This document shows positions 22,324 to 33,546 of a stretch of DNA of 64,000 nt, in pieces; positions within the stretch are counted from its first letter, which is position 1; the number at the start of each line of letters is the position of its first letter. A program made the translations under genes and the position numbers. The notes below the pieces were generated by a model. It made no database searches. It saw only the letters and a list, made by a program, of their open reading frames with translations, and was not told the DNA's origin. Origin of the DNA: Malaya genurostris (Eukaryota; Arthropoda; Insecta; Diptera; Culicidae); the NCBI RefSeq assembly GCF_030247185.1, contig NC_080571.1, positions 166,009,547 to 166,073,546 of the forward strand. The letters run 5' to 3'.

Positions 22324-23061
22324 TCACTGTCTAATACTGATGATGATAAAAGTGTTGATAATGAAAATAATGACGAAGTTTTTGATAAGAATAATAAAAA
22401 GTCATACGCGGACTTCTTTCTGGTAAATTATCTAGAAATAGTACGAAAAGTAACAGAAAACGTAAGACGTTTTCGCAAACAAGTGATGACACGAGACAAG
22501 TTTTGAAGGGTAGGTTGGATCCAAGAACACATAAATTTAGTAATTTCAAAAATGGTAAAGATGGCTCGATTATTGTTGAGTGTGCAGCAGAAGAGGATAT
22601 TCAATCAGTGAAAGTAAACATTGAAAGAAATTTAGGTACAGAATACAATTCTGTTATACCCAAGCCCGGGAAACGAACACTGAAAATAGTGGGAATGAGT
22701 GATCGCTGTTCCTCTGATGTATTTATTGACCTACTGAAAAGTCAAAATCAGGAAATTTCGATTGAAGATGTAAAAGTTGTTGCTGACTTTGAAAATTTAT
22801 AACAAATATAGTGTTATAATTGAGGTTGATAAGAATACTTATTCCGCCTTGATGACAGCCGGCAAGGTTTGCGTCGGCTGGGACAGGTTTTCCGTTTTCG
22901 AGTCGCTCAACGTATTGCGCTGTTTCAAGTGTGGTGAGTTTGGTCACAAGAGCATCGAATGTTCCAACAATGAAAGTTGTTTCAAATGGAATGCAGCTCA
23001 TAGAACATCTGAATGTACATCATCTGATGTTAAATGCGTTAATTGTTTAAAAATGATCTGA
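22324..23061 (+). pseudogene. CR1-type LINE ORF1, 3' part with zinc knuckles
   Basis: The reading begins in acidic sequence (22,503-22,802 open: GRLDPRTHKFSNFKNGKDGS) and shifts frame near 22,790 to a Cys/His region CFKCGEFGHKSIEC, then CVNCLK. A CCHC knuckle at the end of ORF1 is standard for LINE RNA-binding proteins. One Cys of the second knuckle is changed to Trp (CFKWNAAH). Decayed. Confidence 0.65.
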
Positions 23062-23089
23062 GATTGCTTGAAACGAAAAAAAACAACAT

Positions 23090-23800
23090 TATATCAATGG
23101 CATAGCAAGTAATGGATGAGAGGCGCTCAGAAATGTTGTCCCGGTTTGTCTTCTAATTATGTCGCAATACGTCATCTTATAGATGATAGACATTCTTCAT
23201 TAGTTTTGCTTTCAGAAACACATAATTGATTCTGGTGCTTTCGATCAGTTCAGTGTTCCGGGTTACACTGTAGTTTTTTGTCTGTCCCACTTCAGGCATA
23301 CGGGTGGAATTGCCATTTATGCCAGAAAATCGATCAAATTCAGCGTTCAATTAAACGAAGTTTTTGAAAATAATTGGTTCTTAGGGGTATCAGTTGAAAG
23401 AGGCATGCAGATGGGAAATTATGGAGTTGTATACTACACTCCAAGTTCAAGCGACCGCCAGTTTTTGGAAAGTTTAGGAAACTGGTGGGAGAATTTTTGT
23501 TGATTTAGGTAAATTAAACATTATAACTGGAAATTTCAACATTGATTGGCTCAGTGATCAAAGAAGCTCTAATCAATTGAAACAGTTAGCTTCAATTTGA
23601 AACAAACTGTGAATGAATTTTCATGAATTTCGAGATATAGAAGAACATTGATCGATCACGTGTATTCCAATTTCGACGGTGTTTATTCAAATGTGGAAAT
23701 CGATTGCAAGATTTCAGATCATGAGACAATTGCAATTTCCGTAACGAGTAGCCCCAGAAATGAGGAAAATACAGTTAAAATATAGTGTTGGAAAAAATGT
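23090..23800 (+). pseudogene. CR1-type LINE endonuclease remnant
   Basis: Translated in shifting frames it shows VLLSETHN, HTGGIAIYARKSIKFSV, YYTPSSSDRQFLESL, ITGNFNIDWLSD and SDHETIAIS, the order of an AP-type LINE endonuclease. Several stops and indels prevent function. Confidence 0.65.
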
Positions 23801-24244
23801 TCAAAGCAAACCATATCTCGACTTGTATGAAGTAGCTTGAGTTGTACACCGCTAACTGGAAATTTGGATCGTAGGGCATCTATTCTGACCGGCGTGTTGA
23901 AAACGTGTACAAATAAATTAATAACGGAAAAGTACGTTGGTTGGAACAGCTCAAAAAGTTAGTTCAATAGACCTCTTACGGTTAAAACGGGAGAGAGATA
24001 AACAGTACAAGAGGTTCTGTAGAACTAACAATGATAGTCACTGAAGTATATATACACAAGCACGAAATATTTATTCACGGACCCTGAAGAAGACTAGATA
24101 TGTATACATACAGAGGAAGATCAAAAGGTCGATCGAAAGATCGAACAAAATCAACAAAACAGCAGAGAGTTATGGAAAATTCTCAATCAGCTTATCAAGC
24201 CTACACATACTGCATCGAAAAGCACAACTTTTGACGGAATAGAA

Positions 24245-24420
24245 CAGGGGTTCCCAAACTATTTTGGGTCATGGACCCCTTTGCTATTGATGTAAAATAC
24301 TTACCAATTTCTGTGGATGGTCAAATAAACACAACTTTTTAGCGTAAATATTTCAAATAACAACTTACATTAAACAATAGGGGGTCGATTTCTAGACCTC
24401 GTCGACCCCCATAGTCAGTT
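24245..24420. mobile_element. hAT-like terminal fragment inside the CR1 remnant
   Basis: The start CAGGGGTTCCCAAACTA matches the form of hAT terminal inverted repeats (CAGNGGTTCNCAA). A matching opposite end was not found; the segment ends near 'cgtcgacccccatag'. It splits the CR1 RT reading. Confidence 0.4.
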
Positions 24421-24429
24421 TTCGTAAAC

Positions 24430-24970
24430 GAATCGTCGTACATGGGGCACGAGCCAAAAGTGTGGAAAGCATCTCTGGTGGTTTCTATTCCCAAGCTTAT
24501 TGGAACGGATAAAGCCGAGGAGTCCCATTGACATGTTGCATACGCTGGAACTTGTTGTTAAAGATCAGCTGAATAACTATTTGAACTGTAACAGTTTGCT
24601 AATACCGGAACAATCGGAATATAGTAGTAAGAGAGTATTTTTGCTGTGTTCTTGGATCTGAAGAGAGCCTTTGAAACAATGTCTAGACCTTTATTGTTGC
24701 TCGTTTTGGCTTCGGGAGAATGGCATATTAATGGTTTGAAAACTATTTATGTGGTAGAACTCAAAAATCTGTTTTTAACGATGTAGTGTCTAGTTCCCTC
24801 GGTAATTCATTTAAGCAACTGAAATTAAATGTCGCGAAAACTAAACATATGATTATTTCTTCTGTTAGCACCGGTCATGACGCCAAGAGGTGGGACCATC
24901 ATCGTCATATAATGAAAACTAAGTTTCAGCCAGTTTACTCGAAAACAAGTTATTTTCAAGATATGGAAAG
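24430..24970 (+). pseudogene. CR1-type LINE reverse-transcriptase remnant
   Basis: Shifting frames show WKASLVVSIPKLIGTDKAEE, AVFLDLKRAFETM (RT motif A), SLGNSFKQLKLNVAKTKHMI. The YxDD-type motif is not found, so most of the palm is lost. Confidence 0.6.
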
Positions 24971-25524
24971 ATAAGTTATTTCAGTACGGAATTACAACGT
25001 AACGACAACTTATTTTTAGACGATTTTGCAACTAGTAGGAACTGCGCTTTTTGAGTCACGCAAGTGTTTAGATGTTAGTAACAATCACTCAAATTTCTCT
25101 TTGCAAACTAGTCACCAATAAGCTAACGTGACAAAAATTGTTACTTTGGAATATATAAATGATATTTTTATAAGATTGTAATCGTATTTCTCCGATGCCT
25201 ATCACTATTCAATTAATTTCCTCCAAAGGCAACAGACCAGAATCTGAATGTCGGTGTGAAAATTATTCCCCCACAGAAGTGCCAACAGTGCGGCTCGATG
25301 TAACGTATCGATTTTTGTTAAAGGTGCTCTTACTCCTTTTCACTCTAATCAAAACGAAAGCCTAAACAACAAAAAAAGCAATGAACAGAATGTTAACGAT
25401 TATTTTATTTCTGATTTGAACGTTCCAATAGAAAAATATATCCCACATCTTTTTGAGATACAACATATATTAAATTCTGTAAAGGCAAAAAGTACAAATA
25501 ATATAAAAGTTAATAACTGTTAAC
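24971..25524. other. No gene seen
   Basis: AT-rich sequence after the CR1 remnant, possibly its 3' end. No coding, RNA or repeat border is supported. Confidence 0.3.
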
Positions 25525-25786
25525 TGTTATGCTGCAGGGAAGACCAAACAAAGCGCTTCCTTAGCCTACTGCGCTAACCGCACTTACCACTTACATAAGC
25601 ATATGCAAACACATAGCAACGACAATGCATCTCCAGGTAGTAGCAGGGAGAATCGACGACGATGTACCGAGGTCAACCTAAATTGAATTTTGAATAACTT
25701 GAACGAAACAAAATCAGTCTAGTTTTTGTGCTAAGACTAGTCGCATCGCATTTTTTTGAAAAGAATACCGTACAAGGAATTTATCA
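25525..25786 (+). repeat. Putative short LTR
   Basis: It begins TGTTATGCTGCAGG and ends TTTATCA two bases before a strong primer-binding-site candidate. There is no second LTR in the window. Confidence 0.4.
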
Positions 25787-25788
25787 AC

Positions 25789-25806
25789 TGGCGCCCGAGT
25801 AGAGAC
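25789..25806 (+). promoter_or_regulatory. Putative tRNA-Lys-type primer-binding site
   Basis: TGGCGCCCGAGTAGAGAC starts with the TGGCGCCC that pairs with tRNA-Lys 3' ends in many LTR elements. It lies directly after the putative LTR. Confidence 0.5.
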
Positions 25807-25977
25807 CTGCATCCGTATATCTGTTAATGCCAGTAAGGTATCTAAGGTCGGGAGTAACGACTTTATTTTGAACATCTATGATCAAAATCAGTAATATGAC
25901 TTCAACCAGTTCGAATGCGTTACTTTGCTGCAAGAGCCACGGTGCGCGAGTTTTATTTGCATTTCAATCAAACAGTA
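25807..25977 (+). pseudogene. Truncated leader and gag start of the LTR element
   Basis: After the PBS there is an open start (ATG at 25,878, MIKISNMTSTSSNALL) that runs only to about 25,976, where a tandem-unit repeat in reverse orientation begins. Coding status is inferred from position only. Confidence 0.25.
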
Positions 25978-26290
25978 TTGTTGCCTTTCTCATAAAAGAG
26001 GTTATGCAATCACTTGAAAAACCGACTTGCAAAAATTGTGTTAAATACCATTCGACTCAGTTCATCGAGCTGAGCAATGTCTGTGTGTGTGTGTTTGTGT
26101 GTGTGTGTGTTTGTGTGTGTGTGTCAAATAATCTCACTAGGTTTTCCCCGAGACGGCTGAATCGATTTTGACAAACTTAGATTGAAATGTAAGGTCTCAC
26201 GGTTCCATAAGGAATTCCTGAATTTCATCCGGATTCAACTTCTGTTATGGGGTAAAGTGTGTTAAATAACGTAACTTAAACCGGCGAAAC
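25978..26290 (-). repeat. Tandem-unit repeat, reverse orientation, with (GT)n
   Basis: The closing module in reverse ('gcctttctcataaaagaggt', 'ttcatcgagctgag') leads into GT repeats at about 26,079-26,123 and then one reverse unit ('ggaattcctgaatttcatcc'). Confidence 0.75.
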
Positions 26291-26368
26291 AAAAACCGTA
26301 AACACTTTTCGTAACTGGTCGCAAAACTACACAAATCGATAGTCATTATCAGTAAGCAACTAAACAAC

Positions 26369-26616
26369 TACAGGGTCCGCCATCTAACATTATTAGAGGT
26401 TATATCGACATTGGTAACCTTAATGTCACTTCTGATTTGACAGAAACTTAGTTTTATCGATCCGCTGAACGAAAATGGTTGTAAATACGCTTGAGGAACG
26501 CGAGAAAATAGTGCAGTTTTACTTTGAAAATCATGGTGATGTTGCGGAATGTGTGCTAAAAAATAATCTACTCGGATGAGGCACATTTTCATCTCGGCGG
26601 GTATGTTAATGAAGTA
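26369..26616 (+). pseudogene. Mariner-like transposase remnant, internally deleted
   Basis: 'acagggtccgccatctaac' looks like a transposon terminus. From 26,475 the frame reads MVVNTLEEREKIVQFYFEN, the start of a helix-turn-helix, and jumps within 100 bp to YSDEAHFHLGGYVN, a catalytic-Asp region normally more than 100 residues further on. It ends where a gypsy-type LTR starts at 26,617, so the gypsy element landed in an already deleted mariner copy. Confidence 0.65.
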
Positions 26617-28062
26617 TGTATGTAAGTATGTAGTAGTGCGGGTATGTTAGTTGAAAGTCTGAAAACTGATAAAACGAACTTTTCAGTCGGTACTTCACAA
26701 AATCCATTTATTATCAGAGATTCGTTCACTTATATAGCCTATTCTCTCCTAGCCTAGCTAATTAATTCTAACAGTTAGGATCTCTGAGTAGATCCGGAAG
26801 GAGGAGTTAGAACGCGCAATGAATATCGGGTATAACCAATGGGACTCGTTGTGTCGTGTCGGCCATTGTATATTTTGTGGGTAAGAGAGGAAGTAAAGCT
26901 TCTTGATGAGCGTGAGCGGGTGTGATACGAAGAGGAGAGGGCGACAGCATTTTGAGTTATTTTCGTGAGTTTCGGTTTGAGTTAGTGTGTGTGTGTTGCT
27001 GAGTTACTGTCATTCTAGGTCGTGCTGGCTGGTATCGATTGTGGTCGATGGTGGGGTATGAGGGACGTGTACAAGAGTTTGACAGTTTTTCTCAGAATTT
27101 GACAGTTTTTCTCAGAGCAGCTGAGTAAAACTTCACTTACGCCACGGCAATGATTCTTTGATTTTTCTCTTTATTTTTTTAGTTTTACGTGGGGCTAAGC
27201 TCGGTAGCTGAATCTTAAGGCCATCGTCCAAGTACCATGCGCGCGGGTGGTTTTAGGAAATTTTCGATGGAAATTTCGAAAAATTTGCCAAAACCAAAAA
27301 CATACAGACCTTTGAAATACATTTATCTATCTACAGGGTGAAAATGGCTGGAAAATTCGGAGGATTTTCCGAGTCTTATCAAAAATAGCTCTGAAAAATG
27401 AGTGTTTTTGTGATCTTTCACAATTATCTGGAAAAATAAAGCGATGACATAAACTTTTTTTTTCAAATAAACTTTATTATGAATACACAGATTACATTCG
27501 GACACATTTTTGGAAAACCTTTTCACGCTTTTCATAGAAAATCCACGAATTTCAAAAATTTCCACGAAATCGGTTATATGAAATTCGTTGATTTTCCATG
27601 AAAAGCGTGAAAAGGTTTTCCAAAAATGTGTCCGAATGTGATCCTTGTTGCCAGCATGAGGTTTTTTTTGAAAAAAAAATTTCATTCCATCGAATTATTT
27701 TTTCAAATAATTGTGAAAAATTACGAAAAAAGCTCATTTTTTCAGCGCTATTTTTGATAAGACTCGTAAAATCCTCCGAATTTTCCAGTCATTTTCACCC
27801 TGTAGATAGATAAAAGTATTTCAAAGGTCTGTATGTTTTTGGTTTTGTCAAATTTTTCGAAATTTCCATCGAAAATTTCCTAAAACCACCCGCGCGCATG
27901 GTACTTGGACGATGGCCTTAATTCTTAAAGTTTGTTGTAACAATTTTGTGAATTTCATGCTATTTTTGTACACAATGATTTTTTTTGACTAAAAACTTCA
28001 TTATTATTATTATTATTATATCGTTTATTTATACCCGGTTTTAACCTAGTTGCGGTCGTTCA
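26617..28062 (-). repeat. Gypsy-type LTR, copy a (3' LTR, carries a TTAA MITE)
   Basis: The + strand starts TGTATGTAAGTATG and ends GCGGTCGTTCA; on the sense (minus) strand it is TGAACGACCGC...CATACA. 'gggtataaataaac' near the sense start is a TATA-box candidate. It shares sequence with 35,141-36,336 and 49,483-50,697 but lacks about 0.8 kb of their middle. A BEL element follows directly at 28,067. Confidence 0.8.
27219..27917. mobile_element. TTAA-flanked snapback MITE, 699 bp
   Basis: The element begins GGCCATCGTCCAAGTACC and ends with its reverse complement, and is flanked by TTAA at 27,215-27,218 and 27,918-27,921. The arms are long: near-complementary from the ends into the middle (several hundred bases in total). 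The LTR copy at 50,536 shows the empty site 'gaatcttaattctaaaag'. There is no ORF of its own. A TTAA target is typical of piggyBac-mobilised elements. Confidence 0.9.
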
Positions 28063-28066
28063 CGGG

Positions 28067-28616
28067 TGTTCGATTTCGGACCACCCTAAATAACTAAACT
28101 TTGACAGCAGTGCTTTTAATACGATTTGCAGCAGCTTAAAACTATTTTTATTCAAATAAAATAATCGAAAACAACAATCTTATTAATTCACTTTTCTTCA
28201 CTTTCATTTGCTTACTTACATTAATAGTTTTCCCTTTTTCCTCTTTCTTTTCAGGTTAGTTGCAGCGGTGCGCTTTTCAATTTCCTGTGATATCAAGTTT
28301 CAATAAGTTCAATAAACATTATAACATTTTTGAATAAATTCTTCTCACCTACTGTTAGATCGATAATTCACCTGTTTTCACGGTAGGTGCTAGATCTACT
28401 TCGACTAACAATCCTGGCTCTCAATATCACAAATTGTCTAAAAACACTATCGCTTGCTGGCTAAACTCTGTTTCAACTTCACTTATGCTGTTGTTTATTT
28501 TTCTTCCTTCTTGCTTACAACATATTCACTGACATCTATGCTCTGATCCAGGGTACATGGATGCGACGTTGTCTCGTTCTGTCGTCGTCGCTGAGACGTA
28601 GGCACCGGTGCGTACA
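28067..28616 (-). repeat. BEL-1 3' LTR
   Basis: 550 bp, + strand TGTTCGATTTCGGACC to CCGGTGCGTACA (sense TGTACGCACC...CGAACA), with the purine-rich tract next to it inside the element. Matching LTR copies are at 33,547-33,893 (partial) and 47,675-48,237. Confidence 0.92.
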
Positions 28617-28643
28617 TACCCCTCCCCGTAACTCTGGTGCAGG

Positions 28644-29717
28644 CTAATTAGCATCACCGGATTTACGATCCTGCACTTCGAGCACCGCAAGCTTTGTTAC
28701 CGGCCTCCTAAACTTACCCTTTGTCGTCTCTACCATCTCCTGACGGATTCTGCCGTCCGCTCCTGGGTGGACTTCTGTTACGATGCCACGGACCCAGCCT
28801 TTTCGAAACGTGTCATCAGTAATGTATACCAGATCTCCAAGAGATAATGGCGGCGACTCATTGTGCCATTTCGTTCTTCGGTTGATTGACGGTAGATATT
28901 CGGACACCCACCGTATCCACAGCTTATCGACCAGTCGTTGCGATCGCTTATACCGATCACGGAGTGCCTCGGCTTCACATGTAGGCGGAATGTAACATTC
29001 CGCGTTGATTGCACCGACACCGCGAATGAAATGATTCGGGGTCAGCGCTTCTTCTTCTTCTGGATCCAAGCAGACGTACGTTAACGGCCGCGAGTGGATC
29101 AAGTCTTCGGCTTCAGCGAGGGTCGTCAGTAGAACTTCATCGGTCAATGATCGGCCGTCGTCTAACACGGTTAATGCTGCTTTTACAGAGCGAACCAGTC
29201 GCTCCCATACTTCGCCCATATGAGGTGCGCTGGGTGGATTGAAGTTCCAGCGGGTCCTGGAATCAGTGAATTCATCCTCACAATCCGTCCCGATCTGTCG
29301 CGTGATTGCTTTGCTTGCTGCTTGAAAGTTCGTACCGTTATCTAAGTAAAATTCTAGCGGCTTTCCTCTACGGCACACAAATCGTCGTATGGCCATGGGA
29401 CATGCTTGAGTTGTTAGGCCGTGAGCTATCTCAAGATGTACCGCTCTCGTTGTCATACACGTGAACAAGCAGATGTATCGCTTCTCCGATCTCCGACCGA
29501 CAGTTACTGTTATCGGCTCGCAAAAGTCTACGCCAGTATGACTAAATGCTGGACGATTCGGTGTAACACGCGACTCCGGAAGTGGGGCCATCCTGGGGAT
29601 CGATGGTCGACATTTGTGTACTTTACACCATATACAAGCCCTTCCGATTCGCTTTAGCTCTGCGCGCAGTCCCTGGATGTGAAAACGTTGTCGTATCTCG
29701 TTAACGGCAGTCTCCAT
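28644..29717 (-). CDS. BEL-1 integrase
   Basis: The 357-residue frame starts at the zinc module (CIWCKVHKC) and carries the DDE core: TGVDFCEPI (Asp), EFYLDNGTNFQA (Asp) and HMGEVWERLVRSVKAAL (Glu). A C-terminal chromatin- or DNA-binding part follows (LWIRWVSEYLPSINRRTKW, GDLVYITDD, VHPGADGRIR). It ends 28 bp before the 3' LTR, as expected for BEL. No internal stop is seen, so this domain may still be intact. Upstream, the frame is broken near 29,720-29,768. Confidence 0.92.
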   Translation of the reverse strand: METAVNEIRQRFHIQGLRAELKRIGRACIWCKVHKCRPSIPRMAPLPESRVTPNRPAFSHTGVDFCEPITVTVGRRSEKRYICLFTCMTTRAVHLEIAHGLTTQACPMAIRRFVCRRGKPLEFYLDNGTNFQAASKAITRQIGTDCEDEFTDSRTRWNFNPPSAPHMGEVWERLVRSVKAALTVLDDGRSLTDEVLLTTLAEAEDLIHSRPLTYVCLDPEEEEALTPNHFIRGVGAINAECYIPPTCEAEALRDRYKRSQRLVDKLWIRWVSEYLPSINRRTKWHNESPPLSLGDLVYITDDTFRKGWVRGIVTEVHPGADGRIRQEMVETTKGKFRRPVTKLAVLEVQDRKSGDAN

Positions 29718-29767
29718 GTTCCCGTGGGATACTTTCTGGTGGTAAAACTCGAGTAGCTTGTCAGTAA

Positions 29768-30894
29768 TCAGTGGTTCTTTGGTAAAATGATCGGAAATTT
29801 TAGTTCGAATGGCAGCAACGATCCTCGTGCTGCTCTACCCTCCATACGCATCACATCCTCGGCGTCCAAAAATGGGCTCAAACTGTAAATACAAGTGGAC
29901 TTGTCCAATTGGTGGTACTGCTCGACCGGTACATGTCGGTTCTTCTTCATCGTCTTGACTTCATCCTTAAAACAATCTACTTGAGCCAACCGCCAGAGAT
30001 ACGCCTCTGCTTTCTGATACTCTTCGCGCTTTAACGGTACTATCTTAGATTGTACACCTTTTTTCTCCACCTGCTCGAATGTCCCTCTAATAGGAACCGC
30101 TTCAATCGGTAATCCTTTTTGCTTCAGCCTGCAGTTCGTGATGAATCTGTAGACACATGCTACTGTCCTGACAAGAACTTTCCACCTCGAAAACCGCCGC
30201 AGATCTACCATCGGTTCAATCACTGCAACTTCGTGGTATAGGAAGCAGGCTCGCATTTCTTCGCCGACGTTTGGTTTCGATTCATCCTGCTTTGGCCAAT
30301 GATCCTCCGACAGATAAAGAAACTCGGGACCACGGAACCAAGATCCATCGGAACGGAGGCTGTGCGTTCTCTCCCACTTTGTCAAGCTATCGGCGACGTT
30401 ACACTTCGTCGGAACCCATCTTCAATCCGCGAGCTTCGTTAGAGTGTGTATTTCACCGATCCTGAATGCCTCAAATTGTTTATATCGGCGATGGTCGGAG
30501 TGTATTCACGACAAGACTGTTTTTGAGTCAGACCACATGAAACGTTGCCTTGCTTCTAGTGAGAGAACATCGGAGACAGAGTTGGCAAGTCTTGCACCCA
30601 GCACTGCTGCTTGGAGCTCCAAACGAGGAATTGACATGTGCTGCAATGGTGATACCTTTGGTTTCCACATCACAAGCGAACATATTGTCCGTCAGTCGTA
30701 TCTATGCGGAGATACACAGCTGTTTCGTACGCCTCCTGACTTGCATCGGTAAAGGTATGCAGCTGCAGACTGTCGTAATTGAACATTCAGCTCCTTCGGA
30801 AATAATAGCGGGGAATCCGCACGTTTTCAACATCCGGAAGTTTTCGAATCCAGTTTCTCCACTCAATCTGCTGATCCCAATCACATCCGCTGCG
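29768..30894 (-). pseudogene. BEL-1 RNase H and connection region, interrupted
   Basis: Reading from 30,894 down: LHTFTDASQEAYETAVYLR (RNase H start), a frameshift near 30,690, IPRLELQAAVLGARLANS, FMWSDSKTVLS, then TGA at 30,506-30,508 where SW-I is expected (LSWIHSD), and TGA at 30,422-30,424 in ADWRWVPTK. The frame 29,768-30,385 continues (SWFRGPEFLYLSEDHWPKQ) towards the integrase. RNase H degrades RNA in the RNA-DNA hybrid. The stops abolish a continuous polyprotein. Confidence 0.8.
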
Positions 30895-31764
30895 TCATAG
30901 GTCTTGAATCAGCAGTTTGCCGTAAAACGTGAAGTTAGACAGCAGTCCTAACGGATCGAAAAAGCCCCTTACAATCCTTTTCGTAGGTAGTCGCTCACCG
31001 GATAGAAACGGTGTTAAATCGTCTCTCAATTTAATGGAAAACGAGAATTCGTCGCTCACCGGGCTCCATACTATCCCAAGCACTCGCTCGGATCCGGACT
31101 CCTTGTCTTCGCTAAAGTGTACGCGCTGTCCAACTTTTCTTTCTCCCAAGGCTACCAAGAACTCGTCGGAGTTGGAAACCTAGTTACGCAACTCAAAACC
31201 TCCCTTGGAACGGACGTATAGCACGTCTTTCGCACGTTTCACTGCTTCTTCGATTGTGTCCGCACTGTCAAAATAGTCGTCGACGTAGTGATTTTCTATT
31301 ATGGCTTTCGCAGCCACTGGAAACTGTCCTGCGTACTCTTTCGCGTTTATGTTTTTAACACACTGGGTAGAACATGGCGAACTCGTCGACCCAAACGTGG
31401 CTACGTCCATCACGTATACATCCGGCTTCGCGAACGGTTCGTTTCGGAATAGAAATCTTTGCACTCATTTATCTTCCTCTCGTATACGCAGCTGATGGTA
31501 CGTCTCCTTAATATCTGCTCCGAAGCCGACTCTCCGCTCTCGGAACTTACAGATAACAGTAGGCAAGGCGGTTAGCATATCTGGACCCTTCAGCAGCTTT
31601 GAATTCAGTGAAACTCCTTTCACTTCTGCTCTGGCATCCCATACCAGCCGGAACTTTTCCTTCTTCGGATTGTAGACAAAATTCAGCGGTACATACCATA
31701 CCTCTCTGTTATCGAAAGCTACTAGCTCTGACGACGTTGCTGTGTGGACGCACCCTTTCGACAC
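30895..31764 (-). pseudogene. BEL-1 reverse transcriptase, three in-frame stops
   Basis: The same minus-strand frame gives RLVWDARAEVKG and VGFGADIKETYHQLRI, a stop near 31,466, then VQRFLFR, the catalytic HYVDDYFDSA, a TAG at 31,180-31,182 where LRNW-VSNS is expected, then VLGIVWSPVSDEFSFSI and FDPLGLLSNFTFYGKLL, ending at a TGA (30,895-30,897) where LW-RSG is expected. All RT core motifs are recognisable. Most stops sit at Trp codons. Confidence 0.85.
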
Positions 31765-31800
31765 GTAGTCAGCGATTGTGTTACGAACTTTATCGTACAG

Positions 31801-33546
31801 CTATGGATCCTTCCGTAGACGATTTTCCAGACATTTTAAACTTTTGATAGCCATAAGATAACTATCCGGGAATTCGGGGTTATCTTCCTTCCACAACAGA
31901 CCAGTTTCAAAACGATCTCCTATCCTTTTTGTCGTCTTCTTCAAAAAAAACCATTCGCTCTTCTGTCTTCTTCCGGTTCGGGAAGTGAGGAAACCGATAT
32001 ACCAAACTCTTCTAGTGTGTAGTAGCTCTTCGTGGAGCTCCTGGTTCGTAATTCTGCTGCACGCATGATGACCGACAATTCCGCTATTCGTCGTGACTGA
32101 TCCCATCGGTCCATACACGGTCCAGCCTAGCTTCGACCTGACTGCTATCGGCTCTTCTGGCCGACCAATTCTGGATTCTATCGGTGCATATAGATGGATA
32201 TCCTTCAGACCGATCAAAATTTGTGGTAAGACTGTACGAATATCGGCAATTGGCAGACCTTGTAGATGGGTAAACTGTTTCACCATTTCAGACGCGGATA
32301 GAGAAAGCGTCGGAAGCTTCAAGCTTTCAACCATGTGGGCACTCTTTATTAGAAACCTTTGTGCTGAACCATTCGCAGAAATGTGTACATTCACGCGCAT
32401 TGAATCCTTTTCAAGCCGGGAAACTCCGGCAGTCCACGTCACGCGTAGCAGTTGCGATACGCCTGTAACTCCCAAACGACTGACCAGCTCCTTTTCCACC
32501 AGTGTGTATGACGAGCCTTCATCCAGAAACGCAATAGTATCCACCACATTCTCTCCGTAGCGCAGCGTAACGGGTATCATTCGGAATATAACGGAAGGCT
32601 TCGGTTGTATAGCGTGGATGTTGCAGTTTGATCCGGTAGACAGTCTCACCGCGTGTAACAGAGGATTGTGACGTTCTTTACATCCTTCGATATCGCACCG
32701 GAAACTCAACTTGCAGCTAGCTGTTCCGTGCTCGTTTAAGCATAACTGACACAACTTCCATCTACGTACAGCTTCCCACCGTTCGGCGAGGGAGAGTTCT
32801 ACACGGTATTCTTTCTTTTGTTGATAAAGCGAAACGTCTATCTTCTAATGCGTCGTGCGAATGCACGTATCCTTCGTTCGTTCTGCTTTTTGTTTTGCTC
32901 TTTTTGAAACCGCAATCGGCAGATGTTGATGCGTGTCCGTATGCCACGACTTCGCTTGCGTCTTGTACGATACTCGTAAGAAAATTTGACAACGTTCGTA
33001 GTGTAACCATCTTGCTTCTTCTTCTGTACCGTACCCAATCCAGCTGAGTACCCGCGGGTAGCTTCTCTGTCAGTTCTTGAATGAGCATAGGGTTCACCAA
33101 ATGTGTGGTTAATCCTGTAGCTTCCAAATGATCGGCGAGTTATTGAACGACGACTCCAAACCCTATGAAGCTTGCCAACCGATCAGCCTTTGGAGGCGCC
33201 GTGTTGCGAACCTTCGCTAGCAGCATATTCAGTAGACGCTCTGGACGTCCATATAGCATTCTTAGAGTATCGATGATGCTAGGAACTGACTTCGGCAGAA
33301 GAAGTCTTCCCCTAACTACTTCTAATGCTTCTCCTTTTAGGCATTCTTGTAATCGTGCCAAATTTTCAACATTGGAGAATCCACACGCCTTCGTCGACGT
33401 CTCGAAGCTGCTTATGAATATCGGCCATTCCTCCAAATTACCGGAAAACGTTAGTAATTTCTTGGACAGAAACTGACGAGCAGACAGTTGCGCTTTGGTT
33501 GGTTCGCCATTCTTAGATCTTTTCGAACGTTCAATTTTCCGAGTGG
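31801..33546 (-). pseudogene. BEL-1 gag and protease, 5' truncated
   Basis: Three consecutive frames: 33,140-33,546 (gag core, FSGNLEEWPIFISSFETSTK, LKGEALEVVRGRLLL), 32,762-33,127 (MEATGLTTHLVNPMLIQELT) and 31,801-32,754 (zinc knuckle CQLCLNEHGTASC; protease region FLDEGSSYTLVEKEL, with Glu where Ser or Thr is usual in D-S/T-G). The gag N-terminus is gone: the sequence passes at about 33,546 straight into the middle of the LTR. A fuller copy of the gag is at 45,600-47,658. Confidence 0.85.

Noticed and set aside
29421..29657. Plus-strand ORFs over the BEL-1 region as genes
   Set aside because: They are antisense to clear integrase, RT and protease frames and have no domains of their own.
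32093..32560. 155-residue plus-strand ORF, also present at 45,175-45,618
   Set aside because: Its apparent conservation comes from the duplicated BEL protease region on the other strand.
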